Source: Staphylococcus pettenkoferi | GTDB lineage: Bacteria > Bacillota > Bacilli > Staphylococcales > Staphylococcaceae | Direction of reading: 5' to 3' | NCBI RefSeq assembly: GCF_002902685.1 | Contig: NZ_PPRN01000035.1 | Span: 1-51,515, forward strand | DNA length: 51,515 nucleotides | Shown: positions 29,810 through 40,658 of the stretch, one piece after another | Layout of the letters: each line of letters begins with the position of its first letter | Numbering within the stretch: position 1 is the stretch's first letter | Translations under genes and position numbers: made by a program | Notes under the pieces: generated by a model | Databases searched by the model: none | Told to the model about the DNA's origin: nothing | What the model saw: the letters and a program-made list of their open reading frames with translations, nothing else

Positions 29810-31153
29810 ATGAGAAAGAATACATGGATTATTGGATTTACATTATTCGCAATGTTCTTTGGAGCAGGGAACTTAATATTCCCTCCAAATGTAGGACTTG
29901 AAAGTGGTCAATTCTTCTGGCCATCCATTATCGCCTTTGCTTTGACAGGCATTGGTTTACCATTAATGGCTGTGATTATCGGCGCAGTGGATAAACAAGG
30001 TTATATCGGCTCATTAAATAAGATTTCTCCTAAGTTTTCAGTTATCTTTTTAATGGTTGTTTATCTTACAATAGGGCCATTGTTCGCAATTCCGCGTACT
30101 GCGTCTACATCATTTGAAATGACAGTAACGCCAATCGCGCATACAAATAGTAGTTTAGCACTATTTATTTTCAGTTTAATCTATTTCTTAATCGTACTTT
30201 ATTTGTGTATTAATCCTAATAAGATGGTAGATCGAGTGGGCTCATTACTCACGCCACTATTACTCATCACCATTCTAGCTATGATCATCAAAGGCTTTAT
30301 TGATTTCGGTGGCAATGCACAAAGTACGGCCGTATCACCTTATACTTCAGCTTTAGGTGGCTTTTCTAAAGGTTTTACTGAAGGGTACTTAACGATGGAT
30401 GCGATTGCAGCGATTGCCTTCTCAATGATTGTCGTTAACGCAGTGAAGGCCACAGGCGTATCACATGCCGATAATATTTTTAAACAAACAGCGATGGCAG
30501 GGGTCATTGCAGCAATTGGTTTAATCATTATCTATATTTGTGTCGGCTCAATCGGTAACCATATGCATATTTCAGATAGTCAAATGCATCAGTTGAAAGC
30601 AAATGACCAGAATATCGGTACATATCTACTCACAACGATTGCGACAGTCGGTTTTGGCTCGTTCGGTAAATACTTGCTCGGTATTATCGTTGCACTTGCG
30701 TGTCTGACTACAGGTTGCGGACTGGTCGTATCTGTATCGGAATACTTCCATAGAATTCTTCCGAAGATTTCTTATAAATCTTACGTGATCCTATTTACAG
30801 TGATCAGCTTTATCTTAGCTAATATGGGTCTCAACTCTGTGATTAAAATGTCTGTGCCGGTACTCAGCGTGGTTTATCCAATCGCTATTACAGTAGTGAT
30901 CCTAATACTACTTGCGCGTTTCATACCGACGAAACCTATTGTGCAGCGCTTCACGATATTCATCGTGACGATTGTCTCAATTCTTGGCGTAATCGACAGT
31001 CAAGGTTGGGTTAAAATACCATTGATGTCAAATCTACCATTGAAAGATTATTCACTTGAGTGGTTCCCAATTGCAGTGATTGCAGTCATTATTGGCTACA
31101 TTATTTCTACATTTGTAAAAAAACAAGAACCTATTCATTATGAAAAAGAATAG
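29810..31153 (+). CDS. brnQ: Branched-chain amino acid transporter, LIVCS family
   Basis: A 447-residue integral membrane carrier with about 12 transmembrane helices. The N-terminal [17 protein letters not shown] is the family signature. LIVCS proteins import leucine, isoleucine and valine with a cation. Several brnQ paralogues occur in staphylococci, and substrate preference cannot be assigned here. It is monocistronic. No T-box or leucine-responsive leader is seen in the 128 bases upstream. Confidence 0.92.
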   Translation: MRKNTWIIGFTLFAMFFGAGNLIFPPNVGLESGQFFWPSIIAFALTGIGLPLMAVIIGAVDKQGYIGSLNKISPKFSVIFLMVVYLTIGPLFAIPRTASTSFEMTVTPIAHTNSSLALFIFSLIYFLIVLYLCINPNKMVDRVGSLLTPLLLITILAMIIKGFIDFGGNAQSTAVSPYTSALGGFSKGFTEGYLTMDAIAAIAFSMIVVNAVKATGVSHADNIFKQTAMAGVIAAIGLIIIYICVGSIGNHMHISDSQMHQLKANDQNIGTYLLTTIATVGFGSFGKYLLGIIVALACLTTGCGLVVSVSEYFHRILPKISYKSYVILFTVISFILANMGLNSVIKMSVPVLSVVYPIAITVVILILLARFIPTKPIVQRFTIFIVTIVSILGVIDSQGWVKIPLMSNLPLKDYSLEWFPIAVIAVIIGYIISTFVKKQEPIHYEKE

Positions 31154-31166
31154 ACGTTATGATAGC

Positions 31167-31207
31167 GATGCTAGGATGAATCAGAACAGTCATCCTAGCA
31201 TCTTTTT
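31167..31207 (+). terminator. Terminator of brnQ
   Basis: GATGCTAGGATGA (31167-31179) pairs perfectly with TCATCCTAGCATC (31190-31202), then TTTTTC. Confidence 0.9.
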
Positions 31208-31331
31208 CGTTTTATACAGAAGCTTAGTGGGGATAGAGAGGGAGGATGGGGTGCTCTCATAGATACGACTGGCTCAAAGTAAAAATGAAACAAACTATAG
31301 ACAATCACGTCTAACCACATCTATATAACTA

Positions 31332-31370
31332 CTAAAAGAGATGGAACCGCTATCGTTCCACCTCTTTTAG
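31332..31370. terminator. Terminator of the acyP-xpaC-telA operon
   Basis: CTAAAAGAG (31332-31340) pairs with CTCTTTTAG (31362-31370), and TGGAAC/GTTCCA continues the stem after one mismatch. It is nearly symmetric and may act in both directions. Confidence 0.8.
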
Positions 31371-31384
31371 TTACTTTATTTAAC

Positions 31385-32527
31385 TCATTTGCGTGGGGAG
31401 TTTTGTTTCATTGATAATAATTGTTGCTTTAAATCTTGCTCCAGTCCCACGAGTTCATGTTCTGCTTTTTGACGTTGAGCGCGTCCTTCTTGTTGTATTT
31501 GTAAGGTTTGTTGAATTGTTTCAATAATATCGTTTTGCGTCGTCTTCAATGTTTCTAAGTCTACCACACCACGTTCATTCTCACGTGCAGTATCAACAGC
31601 ATTTTCTTTTAACATGGACGCATTTGTTTTTAATAGATCGTTCGTTGTATCTGTAACTGCTTTCTGCGCAGACACAGCGTGACGTTGGCGCATCAAAGTG
31701 AGTGCAATAGACATTTGATTCTTCCATAATGGAATGCTCGTTAAGATAGAGCTTTGAATTTTCTCTGCTAAAGCCTGGTTTACGTTTTGTATCATGCGAA
31801 TTTGAGGTGCAGTTTGTAAGGCAATTTGGCGTGATAGTTGTAAGTCATAAATACGTTTACTCAAACGTTCTTGAAACTGCTCCATATCGGCGATGGCTTG
31901 TACATCCATCTGATTATCTGTCTGTTCTGCGTGCGCTCTTAATTCAGGCAACGTTTCACTTTCAATCTGTTGCTGTTTCTTCTGAGCAGCTGCAATATAT
32001 AGCGTTAAATCATCGAAATAGTGTTTATTGTGCTCATAAAGTTCATCGAGTAAATCGATATCTTGTTTCAAGTTACCTTTGTGCTTATCTAATTCTATTG
32101 AAATGCGATCAATTTGAGCACCCACTGATTGCATACGAGAGAATACTTCATTGACTGATGCCTTAGCTCTTTTAAACAAACGTTTGAGCTTTGATTGATT
32201 CTCCACATTTAAATCATCAGGATTCACAGACTTTAACTTTTTCATCAACCCATTTAATGTTTCGCCTACAGGTCCCACATCAGCTGATTTAACCTCATTC
32301 AAGATACGATGTGAGAACTGAGACATTTGGTTCTGAGCTTCTGTACCATAATTCAGCAACGATTCATGTTCCATCGGAGTAATTTGCTCTGCTAAACGAT
32401 CGATTTGTTGTTGCTCTTCAGTAGTAAAATTCTGTTGTTGTTTGTGCAAATGAGTTTCTGTCTGTGAGGTATCATTTAAATATTGATCTAAGGGGTGAGA
32501 ATTCATGATATCTTTGTCTTTAGACAT
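31385..32527 (-). CDS. telA: TelA-family toxic anion resistance protein
   Basis: A 380-residue cytosolic, strongly helical coiled-coil protein of the TelA/KlaA family. It has many Gln/Glu/Lys heptads, the central IPLWKNQMSIALTLMRQRHA signature and an LKTTQNDIIETIQ segment. Members are linked to tellurite, cell-wall antibiotic and lantibiotic tolerance, but the biochemical action is not known. The ribosome site GGAG lies upstream of the ATG. It follows xpaC by 27 bases, the standard staphylococcal pairing. Confidence 0.88.
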   Translation of the reverse strand: MSKDKDIMNSHPLDQYLNDTSQTETHLHKQQQNFTTEEQQQIDRLAEQITPMEHESLLNYGTEAQNQMSQFSHRILNEVKSADVGPVGETLNGLMKKLKSVNPDDLNVENQSKLKRLFKRAKASVNEVFSRMQSVGAQIDRISIELDKHKGNLKQDIDLLDELYEHNKHYFDDLTLYIAAAQKKQQQIESETLPELRAHAEQTDNQMDVQAIADMEQFQERLSKRIYDLQLSRQIALQTAPQIRMIQNVNQALAEKIQSSILTSIPLWKNQMSIALTLMRQRHAVSAQKAVTDTTNDLLKTNASMLKENAVDTARENERGVVDLETLKTTQNDIIETIQQTLQIQQEGRAQRQKAEHELVGLEQDLKQQLLSMKQNSPRK

Positions 32528-32554
32528 GTCATTCGCTCCATTTCTTCATACATT

Positions 32555-33178
32555 TTAGTTACGATAGCGCTTTTGCTCCATACGGTTAACTTCCATTTCG
32601 ACATCTAAAGTTTGATAGTCATCTTCGTTCAAGCGTCTCAAATCTGCTGTCAATGTACGCTTGACTTCATCTAGCGTAATACGTGTTTGCTCAAGCTTTT
32701 GCTTCTCTGTCGTCGTCTTCTTAGGTGAACGTGTGAGACGTGTATAAGCTTCGATAAGATTCAACGCATTATCGATATGCGAATAGAAGAAACTCTCTAC
32801 GATAAAGAACTTCGATGGTTGTTGCTTTACAGTATAATAAATCGCTCGCGCAATGCGATAAATCTCGTTGACCTGTTTAAAATCTTTAATCGAACGTACA
32901 TTCATAAACGTTCTCAAGATACGTCTAATCTTATCTTGAGCGTCGTTAAGTTGATGACGAACGAATCGATAATCTCTACGGGATAAACCGATTTCTTGAA
33001 GATACTTGCGTGAAGAAAGACGTTGAGTAGGGAAGTAAACGATTCCGAACGTCACGATTGAGATTAACACATCGATAATGACATAGATGTCTAATGCAAA
33101 TAAACTGACAATCCAAGCGATGACAGCAACTGGAAATGCAAAGGCAGCTCCAATAATACGAGAAATGTTATATCTCAA
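32555..33178 (-). CDS. xpaC: XpaC-family membrane protein
   Basis: A 207-residue protein with two N-terminal transmembrane segments (about residues 9-30 and 33-50) and a basic helical cytoplasmic region. The family is named for 5-bromo-4-chloroindolyl phosphate hydrolysis in Bacillus, but no phosphatase motif is present; a scaffold role with TelA is more likely. The start is TTG, preceded by GGAAGATG; the nearby ATG is in another frame and stops at once. It lies between acyP and telA in one operon. Confidence 0.85.
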   Translation of the reverse strand: MRYNISRIIGAAFAFPVAVIAWIVSLFALDIYVIIDVLISIVTFGIVYFPTQRLSSRKYLQEIGLSRRDYRFVRHQLNDAQDKIRRILRTFMNVRSIKDFKQVNEIYRIARAIYYTVKQQPSKFFIVESFFYSHIDNALNLIEAYTRLTRSPKKTTTEKQKLEQTRITLDEVKRTLTADLRRLNEDDYQTLDVEMEVNRMEQKRYRN

Positions 33179-33191
33179 GTTTCATCTTCCT

Positions 33192-33461
33192 TTATATTGT
33201 TTTAAATTTCTTTAAGCTTTCGTCAACTTCTAATGTTTCAATATCGACATCTTCGACTTTAGAAGCAGGGGAAGCGCCTTGTGATACAGCTTCGACAAAT
33301 TGATTTAGTGTTTCTGCGTCACCTTGCGCATATATTTCAACGTAGTCTTGTACGTTCTGTACTGTGCCGACTACTCCATACTTTTTAGCTAACTTTTGTG
33401 TATAGTAACGAAATCCAACACCTTGAACAGTGCCATACACTTTCATATGCTTACGTTCCAT
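33192..33461 (-). CDS. acyP: Acylphosphatase
   Basis: An 89-residue acylphosphatase with the phosphate-binding loop GTVQGVGFRYY (residues 11-21), including the catalytic Arg. The catalytic Asn is in the VGTVQNVQDYVEI segment. The usual DG pair after that Asn reads DY. It hydrolyses acyl phosphates such as carbamoyl or acetyl phosphate. Length is normal. It is the first gene of the operon with xpaC and telA, and functional coupling to them is not evident. Confidence 0.9.
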   Translation of the reverse strand: MERKHMKVYGTVQGVGFRYYTQKLAKKYGVVGTVQNVQDYVEIYAQGDAETLNQFVEAVSQGASPASKVEDVDIETLEVDESLKKFKTI

Positions 33462-33740
33462 TCATATCACCTCATATACTTATTATACGAAATTTTAAGG
33501 CGCAAAACTAATATTTGCGTTGCACGCTGAGTATAACATCGGTCAAAAGTATGAGTCGTAAAACTTGATTTATAAACTCTGAAAATATTATAGTTACTTT
33601 GTTACATACGTAAAGTGCGCTATCGCTCATCTTCACTTTGATGAGATGAGTAGTGAAACTCTCTGAATATTTAGGTATCGTCTCGTGATGATGGTATTCA
33701 AATTACGTATAGCGACATAATCGAAAGGATGTAATAAGGG

Positions 33741-34049
33741 ATGTGGACAGTTACAAAGATCAGAGCTGATTACGAAGGTTGGTGGCTTTTTAGTGACTGG
33801 ACAGACTGTATTATTGAACGTTACAACTATGAAACTTACGCTGAGATGTTAAATGCTTATCGCAAAATGATTGCAAAGGCTAAAGCATACTATGATAACT
33901 ACATTGTAGGAAAGTACAACATTCATGCCTTTTATAATAACTGTGAACTAGGGTTCTGTGAAGACTGTGATGAAGACCTACAAATATTTTATAGTTTCAT
34001 TGTATTAAATAATAACGAAGTTTATTATAATCTACCAATTATTGAATAA
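33741..34049 (+). CDS. DUF1033-family protein upstream of cspA
   Basis: A 102-residue soluble protein, rich in Tyr, Trp and acidic residues, of the DUF1033 family: IRADYEGWWLF at the N-terminus and GFCEDCDEDLQIF near residues 71-83. The CEDC pair could bind a metal or form a disulfide. The ribosome site is GAAAGGATG. It lies upstream of cspA in the same direction, in the chromosomal neighbourhood of the S. aureus msa locus; cspA has its own promoter after it. The function is not known. Confidence 0.78.
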   Translation: MWTVTKIRADYEGWWLFSDWTDCIIERYNYETYAEMLNAYRKMIAKAKAYYDNYIVGKYNIHAFYNNCELGFCEDCDEDLQIFYSFIVLNNNEVYYNLPIIE

Positions 34050-34069
34050 TTCCTTTTTTGATAATTGTA

Positions 34070-34098
34070 TTGCATTTTAACATGCTTTAACGTATACT
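34070..34098 (+). promoter_or_regulatory. cspA promoter
   Basis: TTGCAT (34070-34075), a 17-base spacer, TATACT (34093-34098). Start near 34105 gives a leader of about 125 bases. Confidence 0.8.
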
Positions 34099-34155
34099 GG
34101 TAATCAAGCAATAAGTATTATTCCATATTGCAAAGAATATTGTATTTCAGTTTGA

Positions 34156-34227
34156 CTGTGAAACCGTATTTTTTGTAATATGCGAATAACGCATATTGAT
34201 TGAATTTTAGTCTTGGAGGTTTCACAG
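34156..34227 (+). promoter_or_regulatory. Structured cspA 5' leader hiding the ribosome site
   Basis: CTGTGAAACC (34156-34165) pairs perfectly with GGTTTCACAG (34218-34227), which takes in the last bases of the GGAGG ribosome site (34215-34219). Inside lies a second perfect hairpin, AATATGCG (34177-34184) with CGCATATT (34190-34197). In S. aureus the cspA leader is cut by RNase III and bound by CspA itself; this arrangement is consistent with that. Confidence 0.75.
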
Positions 34228-34229
34228 AT

Positions 34230-34430
34230 ATGAAACAAGGTACAGTTAAATGGTTTAACGCTGAAAAAGGTTTTGGTTTTATCGAAGTTGAAGGAGAAAA
34301 CGACGTATTCGTACACTTCTCAGCTATTAACCAAGAAGGTTACAAATCATTAGAAGAAGGTCAATCAGTTGAATTTGAAGTAGTTGAAGGCGACCGCGGT
34401 CCTCAAGCTGCAAACGTTGTTAAACTATAA
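34230..34430 (+). CDS. cspA: Major cold-shock protein CspA (MsaB)
   Basis: A 66-residue cold-shock-domain protein with both RNA-binding motifs intact: KGFGFIE (RNP1) and DVFVHFSAI (RNP2). It binds single-stranded RNA and DNA and acts as an RNA chaperone; in S. aureus the same protein, called MsaB, influences capsule and biofilm genes. ATG 34230 follows GGAGG by 10 bases. Expression is probably controlled by its long leader, and it is followed by a perfect palindromic terminator. Confidence 0.96.
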   Translation: MKQGTVKWFNAEKGFGFIEVEGENDVFVHFSAINQEGYKSLEEGQSVEFEVVEGDRGPQAANVVKL

Positions 34431-34451
34431 TTATAGATTTTAATACCAATT

Positions 34452-34491
34452 GACACAAAAAAGAGCCTTAATTAAGGCTCTTTTTTGTGTC
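34452..34491. terminator. Perfect palindromic bidirectional terminator, cspA/lysA
   Basis: Forty bases form an exact palindrome (20 + 20) with centre TTAA/TTAA and GAGCC/GGCTC arms bounded by A6 and T6. It terminates cspA on + and the lysine operon on minus. Confidence 0.95.
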
Positions 34492-34498
34492 TTTATCT

Positions 34499-35764
34499 TT
34501 ATTTCGTATCATTGATGATGAGTTGACGTAGAGATTGACGTTTAATCACTTCACGTGCTTTACCATCTTTCATAAAGAATACGGATGGTTTCTGCATTTG
34601 ATTATAGTTTGAAGCCATAGAATAATGATACGCCCCTGTTGAAAGAATAGCTAAATAATCGCCGCGTTGTACAGAGGAAGGGAGTTTCGCTTCACGTACG
34701 ATAATATCGCTAGATTCACAAAGTTTACCGGCAATCGTCACTGTTTCATCCGCTTCTTCTTCACGATTGACTAATAGCGCTTCGTAATCAGCATCATATA
34801 ACGCTGTGCGGATATGATCACTCATACCCCCGTCTACAGAAACATACTTATTCACACCTGGGATTTCTTTAATTGTTCCGACTTCGTATAAAGTCACACC
34901 CGCTTCACCAACGATAGAGCGTCCTGGTTCAATACCAATTTCTGGTACAAGGTAATTCAATGATTCAGCTGTTTCTTTAATCGCACTCGTAATTTCTGCA
35001 ATACCTTCTTCAATAGGGAAGCTTGTATCACCATCTACATACTTAATACCGAAGCCGCCACCTAAGTTGAGTAAATCAACCTCAATGTTATTGTCTTTTA
35101 ACCATTGAAGCACGAGTTTCGCAGTCTCGATCATTGCTTCAGTACCTTCGATTTGAGAACCGATATGGAAGTGAACTCCTTTGAGATTCAATTTCTCTTT
35201 GTCATTAATCGCTTCGACCGCTTCTTTAGCCAAACCATGTTTGATTGAAAGTCCAAATTTACTATCTTCTTGTCCTGTTTGGATAAACTCGTGCGTATGC
35301 GCTTCAACTCCAGGATTCAAGCGTACGACCACATCTACCGGCTCGCTCGCGTATTTATTGATTAAATCGATTTCTTCGAGTGCATCAATCACGATGTAAC
35401 CCACATGATTTTCCAAAGCATATTGAATTTCACGTTTCGTCTTATTATTCCCATGGAAGTGAATTCGTGATGGATCGAAACCTGCAGCGAGTGCTGTGTA
35501 AAGTTCTCCTTCAGACACAACATCTAATTGTAAATCTTCTTCATCAACCAATTTGACCATTTGTAGGCAAGTAAAAGCTTTTGAAGCATAAGAAATATTA
35601 TAGTTCAGACCACTTTTACGAAAAGCCTCATGATAACGACGCATTTGATTACGAATTTCGTCTTCATCATAAACAAAAGCAGGGGTACCAAAGCTCTGAG
35701 CAAGCGTCTTCAAGCTCGTACCACCCATCGTTAATTCGCCATACTCATTATATTTAACAGCCAT
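34499..35764 (-). CDS. lysA: Diaminopimelate decarboxylase
   Basis: A 421-residue fold-III PLP enzyme making L-lysine from meso-diaminopimelate. The PLP lysine is in SYASKAF near residue 62. HFHIGSQ, NLGGGFGI and EPGRSIVGEAG bind PLP, and CESSDII supplies the catalytic Cys from the partner subunit. Length is normal. It is the last gene of the operon, 3 bases after alr2. In staphylococci lysine goes both to protein and to peptidoglycan position 3. Confidence 0.96.
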   Translation of the reverse strand: MAVKYNEYGELTMGGTSLKTLAQSFGTPAFVYDEDEIRNQMRRYHEAFRKSGLNYNISYASKAFTCLQMVKLVDEEDLQLDVVSEGELYTALAAGFDPSRIHFHGNNKTKREIQYALENHVGYIVIDALEEIDLINKYASEPVDVVVRLNPGVEAHTHEFIQTGQEDSKFGLSIKHGLAKEAVEAINDKEKLNLKGVHFHIGSQIEGTEAMIETAKLVLQWLKDNNIEVDLLNLGGGFGIKYVDGDTSFPIEEGIAEITSAIKETAESLNYLVPEIGIEPGRSIVGEAGVTLYEVGTIKEIPGVNKYVSVDGGMSDHIRTALYDADYEALLVNREEEADETVTIAGKLCESSDIIVREAKLPSSVQRGDYLAILSTGAYHYSMASNYNQMQKPSVFFMKDGKAREVIKRQSLRQLIINDTK

Positions 35765-35767
35765 AAC

Positions 35768-36841
35768 TTATCGTATCTCCTTTATCAATGAATGATGATT
35801 GAGCGCACTGAGTTGTTCAGAATTCGCGCCCACACCTTTAAATGTAAATTCATCTACACGTATATCACCATTATATAATATAACCTCATCTTCTGCATGG
35901 ACTGTCTCATCTACTTCAACAAACATATGGCTCATCATCAAAGCACGAATAGAGAAACGACGGCCGTGAATTAACACATCATGCTCTGCACGAGACTTAA
36001 GGAAGCCATCACCATAACCAATATCAACGACTGCTAAACGCGTATGAGGTTCAGTTACTTCGAAAGCAAAGCTATAGCCACAATAATCGCCTTGATGTAC
36101 ATCTCGGATTTGAATCACATTCGCCTTGAGTGTCAGTGCTTGTGTGATTTCACTCTGATTCAGCGAACTATATGGTCTTGAACCATAGAGCGCGATGCCT
36201 ATGCGCGCATGAGTATGGTGGGGGAGTAAGCCCTCTTCACGATAGTAGCTTGCACTATTTTGCGCATGAATCAGGTTAAAATGATAGCCCTCTGAAAGTA
36301 GTGTATCGACAATCTTCAACCAAGCTTCTCTTTCATTTTGATATTCTGGCACATCGAATTCGTCGGCATAACCAAAGTGCGTCCATAATCCTTCAACAAT
36401 CACGCGTTGATCTTCATCTTCTTGCTCGATTGCACTTAATACTTCATGAATCTCATCAAGCGTTCTAAAGCCAGAGCGATGGAGTAAATTCTCAAATTCA
36501 ATATGCACTTTAATACCTTGTAGTTGTTCTTTGTGACAGTAATAATAATCTAAAGAAGGTAAAGTCATCTGAATGTCGTACTGACGTACCGTGTCGAACT
36601 CATAACTTGGATTCATAAGAAAGATTGTTGCTTCTGGCGCTAGTTCACGTACACGAACCGCTTCCTTTAAAGAAGTCGTACTAAACGTATCTATACCAGC
36701 TTCTAGAAAGGATTCAACAGCGAATTCTAATCCATAGTGATATGCATTGTTCTTCACAACCGCCAGCACATTGTTATTACCTTTAACGCTTTGCGCATTA
36801 TTTATAAACGTTTGTCGATCTATTGACCAAATCGCTGTCAT
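35768..36841 (-). CDS. alr2: Alanine-racemase-like protein of the lysine operon (Alr2)
   Basis: A 357-residue fold-III racemase. The PLP Lys lies in [12 protein letters not shown] near residue 29, the TIM-barrel half contains [11 protein letters not shown], and the C-terminal beta domain carries [10 protein letters not shown]. In S. aureus the equivalent gene does not replace the true alanine racemase. The operon lacks dapF, so this protein could supply the LL- to meso-diaminopimelate step; that is inference. It overlaps the M20 gene by four bases (ATGA), so it is coupled to lysine synthesis. Confidence 0.9.
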   Translation of the reverse strand: MTAIWSIDRQTFINNAQSVKGNNNVLAVVKNNAYHYGLEFAVESFLEAGIDTFSTTSLKEAVRVRELAPEATIFLMNPSYEFDTVRQYDIQMTLPSLDYYYCHKEQLQGIKVHIEFENLLHRSGFRTLDEIHEVLSAIEQEDEDQRVIVEGLWTHFGYADEFDVPEYQNEREAWLKIVDTLLSEGYHFNLIHAQNSASYYREEGLLPHHTHARIGIALYGSRPYSSLNQSEITQALTLKANVIQIRDVHQGDYCGYSFAFEVTEPHTRLAVVDIGYGDGFLKSRAEHDVLIHGRRFSIRALMMSHMFVEVDETVHAEDEVILYNGDIRVDEFTFKGVGANSEQLSALNHHSLIKEIR

Positions 36842-37995
36842 TCTGCAAGCACCTCTTCATAATTCATTAAGATTTGTTCATAATAATCTGCGACACGAAT
36901 CAGCATACTTTCATTAAAGTTCAAATGAGACGTATGCAAGCCTGTAACGTAACCTTTACTTTCATCTCGCGTACCTACAAAGACGAAATAACTTGGCGCA
37001 AGTTGGCTATAGAAACTGAAATCTTCACCAAAGAGATACGGCGTTGGTTTATCGATAATACCTAAACCTGCTTCAGTCAGTCCTTTATCTACAAACGCTC
37101 TAAGTTCAGGCGCATTATAAGTAGGGGGATAACCTTCCTCAAATTTCACTTCACAGTCAACATTGAAGAGGGCTTTCACACTTTCGGCAATGCGCTCCAT
37201 TTGATTTTTAACAATCGTTAGATCTTGTGTGTCATATGTACGAATTGTACCTTCTAAATAACCATGACTAGGCACTGTATTAATCGCTTCTCCTGCTTCA
37301 AAGTGTCCCATGTGCACGATATTACGTTTCAAGCCGTTGAGATGAAATTGCTGAATTTGTCCTACTTGCGTCAACACATGCTGTAACGCTTCTCCACACG
37401 AACGACCTTGCTCTTTATCCGCTACGTGACTAGATAGACCATTTAAGAAAAAGCGATATTCTGTCGCACTAGCAGTGATTTCCTTATCACGTAAAGCGAC
37501 ATGGCCTTCATCGACGAAAGGCATGACATGAATACCAAAGATGGCTTCAATATCAAAGCTCTCAAATGCACCCGCTTTAATTAGACGATTCGCACCACCG
37601 CCTGTTTCTTCAGCAGGTTGGAAGATAAACACGACATTTTGTGGTAAACGTCCTTCATCACTAAGACGTTTACATCTTTGAACGAATAACATGAGCGCCG
37701 TTGTATGTCCATCATGACCACACGCGTGCATCACGTTGTCTTCTTGACTGCGATAGTCAACATCATTCTCTTCAAAGATAGGTAAGGCATCGATATCTGC
37801 GCGATAAGCAATCGTATGATTCCCGTTACCCTCTAAAAAAGCGATAGCACCCGTATCGAGAGGGCGCTCGTAATGAATACCTAAATCTTCAAGAAATTTC
37901 ACGATATACTCAGTCGTTTCATATTCATGTAAGCTCAGTTCTGGATGTGCATGTAAATGGCGACGATGTTGCGTAACAAATTCTAATTCACTCAT
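36838..37995 (-). CDS. M20 amidohydrolase, probable N-acetyl-diaminopimelate deacetylase
   Basis: A 385-residue M20D peptidase-family protein. Metal ligands appear in [10 protein letters not shown] and PAEETGGGA, plus HTSHLNF near the C-terminus, and the dimerisation domain sits in the middle. Because the acyltransferase upstream (dapD) is of the acetyl type, this should remove the acetyl group from N-acetyl-LL-diaminopimelate, as Bacillus DapL does. Hippurate-hydrolase-like names reflect the family only. A 276-base gap separates it from dapD, unlike the tight spacing elsewhere in the operon. Confidence 0.87.
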   Translation of the reverse strand: MSELEFVTQHRRHLHAHPELSLHEYETTEYIVKFLEDLGIHYERPLDTGAIAFLEGNGNHTIAYRADIDALPIFEENDVDYRSQEDNVMHACGHDGHTTALMLFVQRCKRLSDEGRLPQNVVFIFQPAEETGGGANRLIKAGAFESFDIEAIFGIHVMPFVDEGHVALRDKEITASATEYRFFLNGLSSHVADKEQGRSCGEALQHVLTQVGQIQQFHLNGLKRNIVHMGHFEAGEAINTVPSHGYLEGTIRTYDTQDLTIVKNQMERIAESVKALFNVDCEVKFEEGYPPTYNAPELRAFVDKGLTEAGLGIIDKPTPYLFGEDFSFYSQLAPSYFVFVGTRDESKGYVTGLHTSHLNFNESMLIRVADYYEQILMNYEEVLAE

Positions 37996-38026
37996 AACAA
38001 TCCTGTCCTTTGTTTAAAATATGTAT

Positions 38027-38183
38027 AAGGGATAACTGTGTCCTCACACTAAACAAGTTATAGTTAAAATCATTGCTACAACCGTCTAAAGCTAGAAGTC
38101 TTCTAAAGTTATCCCTTTAAGTTGGTGAGATATGCCTCGGCAGAAGTGGACGAATATCTTCTAAGTATGTGTAAGCGTTTCTT
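38027..38183 (-). promoter_or_regulatory. Regulatory gap inside the lysine operon
   Basis: On minus, AAGGGATAACT (38117-38107) and AGTTATCCCTT (38037-38027) form a perfect 11-base inverted repeat about 30 bases before the M20 gene. No T run follows. Upstream, TGTAAGCGTTTCTT (38170-38183 on +) is a near-match to the cre consensus. This may be an internal promoter or processing site. Confidence 0.4.
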
Positions 38184-38271
38184 AAAAAATAATCATTTTA
38201 CCTAACGATAAATTCACACAATCCTACCGAGCATCACTTAAATTATCTTTAATGCTATCATTATATAATAC

Positions 38272-38991
38272 TTAATTATCTAAATTTCTTAATGCTGAAA
38301 CAATTTCTCGTTTAGAATCATCAACGTCTGATGTTTGTTTGATGACTTTCGCTGGCGTACCGGCTACTACTGCACCCGCGGGCACATCTTGAGTAACAAT
38401 TGCGCCTGCTGCAACGATTGCACCTTCGCCGACTGTGACACCTTCTAGGATGACCGCGTTCGCTCCGATAAGCACGTTGTCTTCAATGACAACAGGGGAA
38501 GCACTTGGAGGCTCAATGACACCTGCAAGGACAGCACCAGCACCTACGTGGACGTTCTTACCTGTCGTTGCACGACCACCTAATGCCGCGTTCATATCGA
38601 TCATCGTACCTTCGCCAACGACAGCACCAATATTAATTGTAGCTCCCATCATTACTACAGCGCCATCTTCGATAATGGCTTGTTCACGGATAAATGCGCC
38701 GGGCTCAATACGTGCGTTTGTATTCGTTAAGTCTTTGAGCGGAATAGCTGAGTTGCGTCGATCCATTTCAATTTCTAATTCTTCAATAGCAGATGCATTT
38801 GCTTCGTAAAATTGTTTCCAATCTGCTGCTTCACAGAAGATGACTTTTGAATCATCTGAACCGAATACTTTAAATTGTTCTGGGAAAGTGACATCATTAA
38901 AGTTCCCGTTTGCATAAACCTTTAAAGGCGTTGATTTCTTTGCATCACTAATATATTGAATAATTTCTTCTGCTGATAAATGTTGTACCAT
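38272..38991 (-). CDS. dapD: Tetrahydrodipicolinate N-acetyltransferase
   Basis: A 239-residue left-handed beta-helix acyltransferase of the DapH type (called dapD in staphylococci). The hexapeptide repeats are clear from about residue 90 to 210 (for example [22 protein letters not shown]). The N-terminal domain [20 protein letters not shown] matches Bacillus DapH, which uses acetyl-CoA rather than succinyl-CoA. It trimerises by family knowledge. The ribosome site is AAAGGAGAG, 17 bases after dapB. Confidence 0.93.
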   Translation of the reverse strand: MVQHLSAEEIIQYISDAKKSTPLKVYANGNFNDVTFPEQFKVFGSDDSKVIFCEAADWKQFYEANASAIEELEIEMDRRNSAIPLKDLTNTNARIEPGAFIREQAIIEDGAVVMMGATINIGAVVGEGTMIDMNAALGGRATTGKNVHVGAGAVLAGVIEPPSASPVVIEDNVLIGANAVILEGVTVGEGAIVAAGAIVTQDVPAGAVVAGTPAKVIKQTSDVDDSKREIVSALRNLDN

Positions 38992-39008
38992 CCATCTCTC
39001 TCCTTTGT

Positions 39009-39730
39009 TTATAAATTATCAAATGTATAGAAACCATTCTCTTTAGTTACTAACTTCGTCGCTGCATTTAATGCGCCATTCGCAAAAATATCTTTAGACT
39101 GAGCGCGATGCGTGAGTTCAATCGTTTCATCTTGACCTGCAAATAAGACATCGTGTTGACCGACGATTGTGCCTCCGCGAATGGCGTGAATTCCCACTTC
39201 ATTCGGTTGGCGTTTCTCATCATTGTCATGTCGATCGTACACAGGCTCTAAATTCTGTCTCAACTCATCAATCACATCATATAGCTTAACGAGTGTGCCA
39301 CTTGGCGCATCAACTTTCTTATTGTGATGTGCCTCAGTGAGTTCGATATCGAAGTCTTGAAGTAAAGGTACTGCTGTTTCTAGTAATTTAGTCAACACAT
39401 GTATACCGTAACTCATGTTGGCACTAAAGAAGACAGGCATCTGTTTACCGAGCGTTTGGAGTTTATCGATAATCTCATCCTTTTTACCAGTAGTGGCAAC
39501 GACTAAGGGAAGATTGAAATCTTCATCTAGTAAAGGTAATAATAATTCAGGATTTGAAAAATCGATGGCTACATCTGCTTCTTTAGCCTCACTAATATGT
39601 TGGAAAGTCGGGTAGGGATACGACTTCGACGCATCCCTTACGATCGTACCGACAATCTCATGACCATTCTCTTCTGCTAAGCGTGCCACACGTTCGTTCA
39701 TCGCACCGTAGCCAATTAAGAGAATCTTCA

Positions 39731-39731
<1 letters not shown>
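39009..39731 (-). CDS. dapB: 4-hydroxy-tetrahydrodipicolinate reductase
   Basis: A 240-residue NAD(P)H-dependent reductase. The N-terminal Rossmann loop is GYGAMN at residues 7-12. The catalytic and substrate-binding segment [14 protein letters not shown] (about residues 135-148) and the later [15 protein letters not shown] are intact. Its start codon shares one base with the dapA stop (TAATG), so the two are translationally coupled. It catalyses the third branch-specific step to diaminopimelate. Confidence 0.95.
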
Positions 39732-40630
<899 letters not shown>

Positions 40631-40658
40631 TCAAGTTGTTAATATTGTTACAATTCGG

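Noticed and set aside
38435..38809. A 124-residue open frame opposite dapD.
   Set aside because: It lies antisense to the regular hexapeptide repeats of dapD, has no ribosome site, and its composition mirrors the dapD codons.
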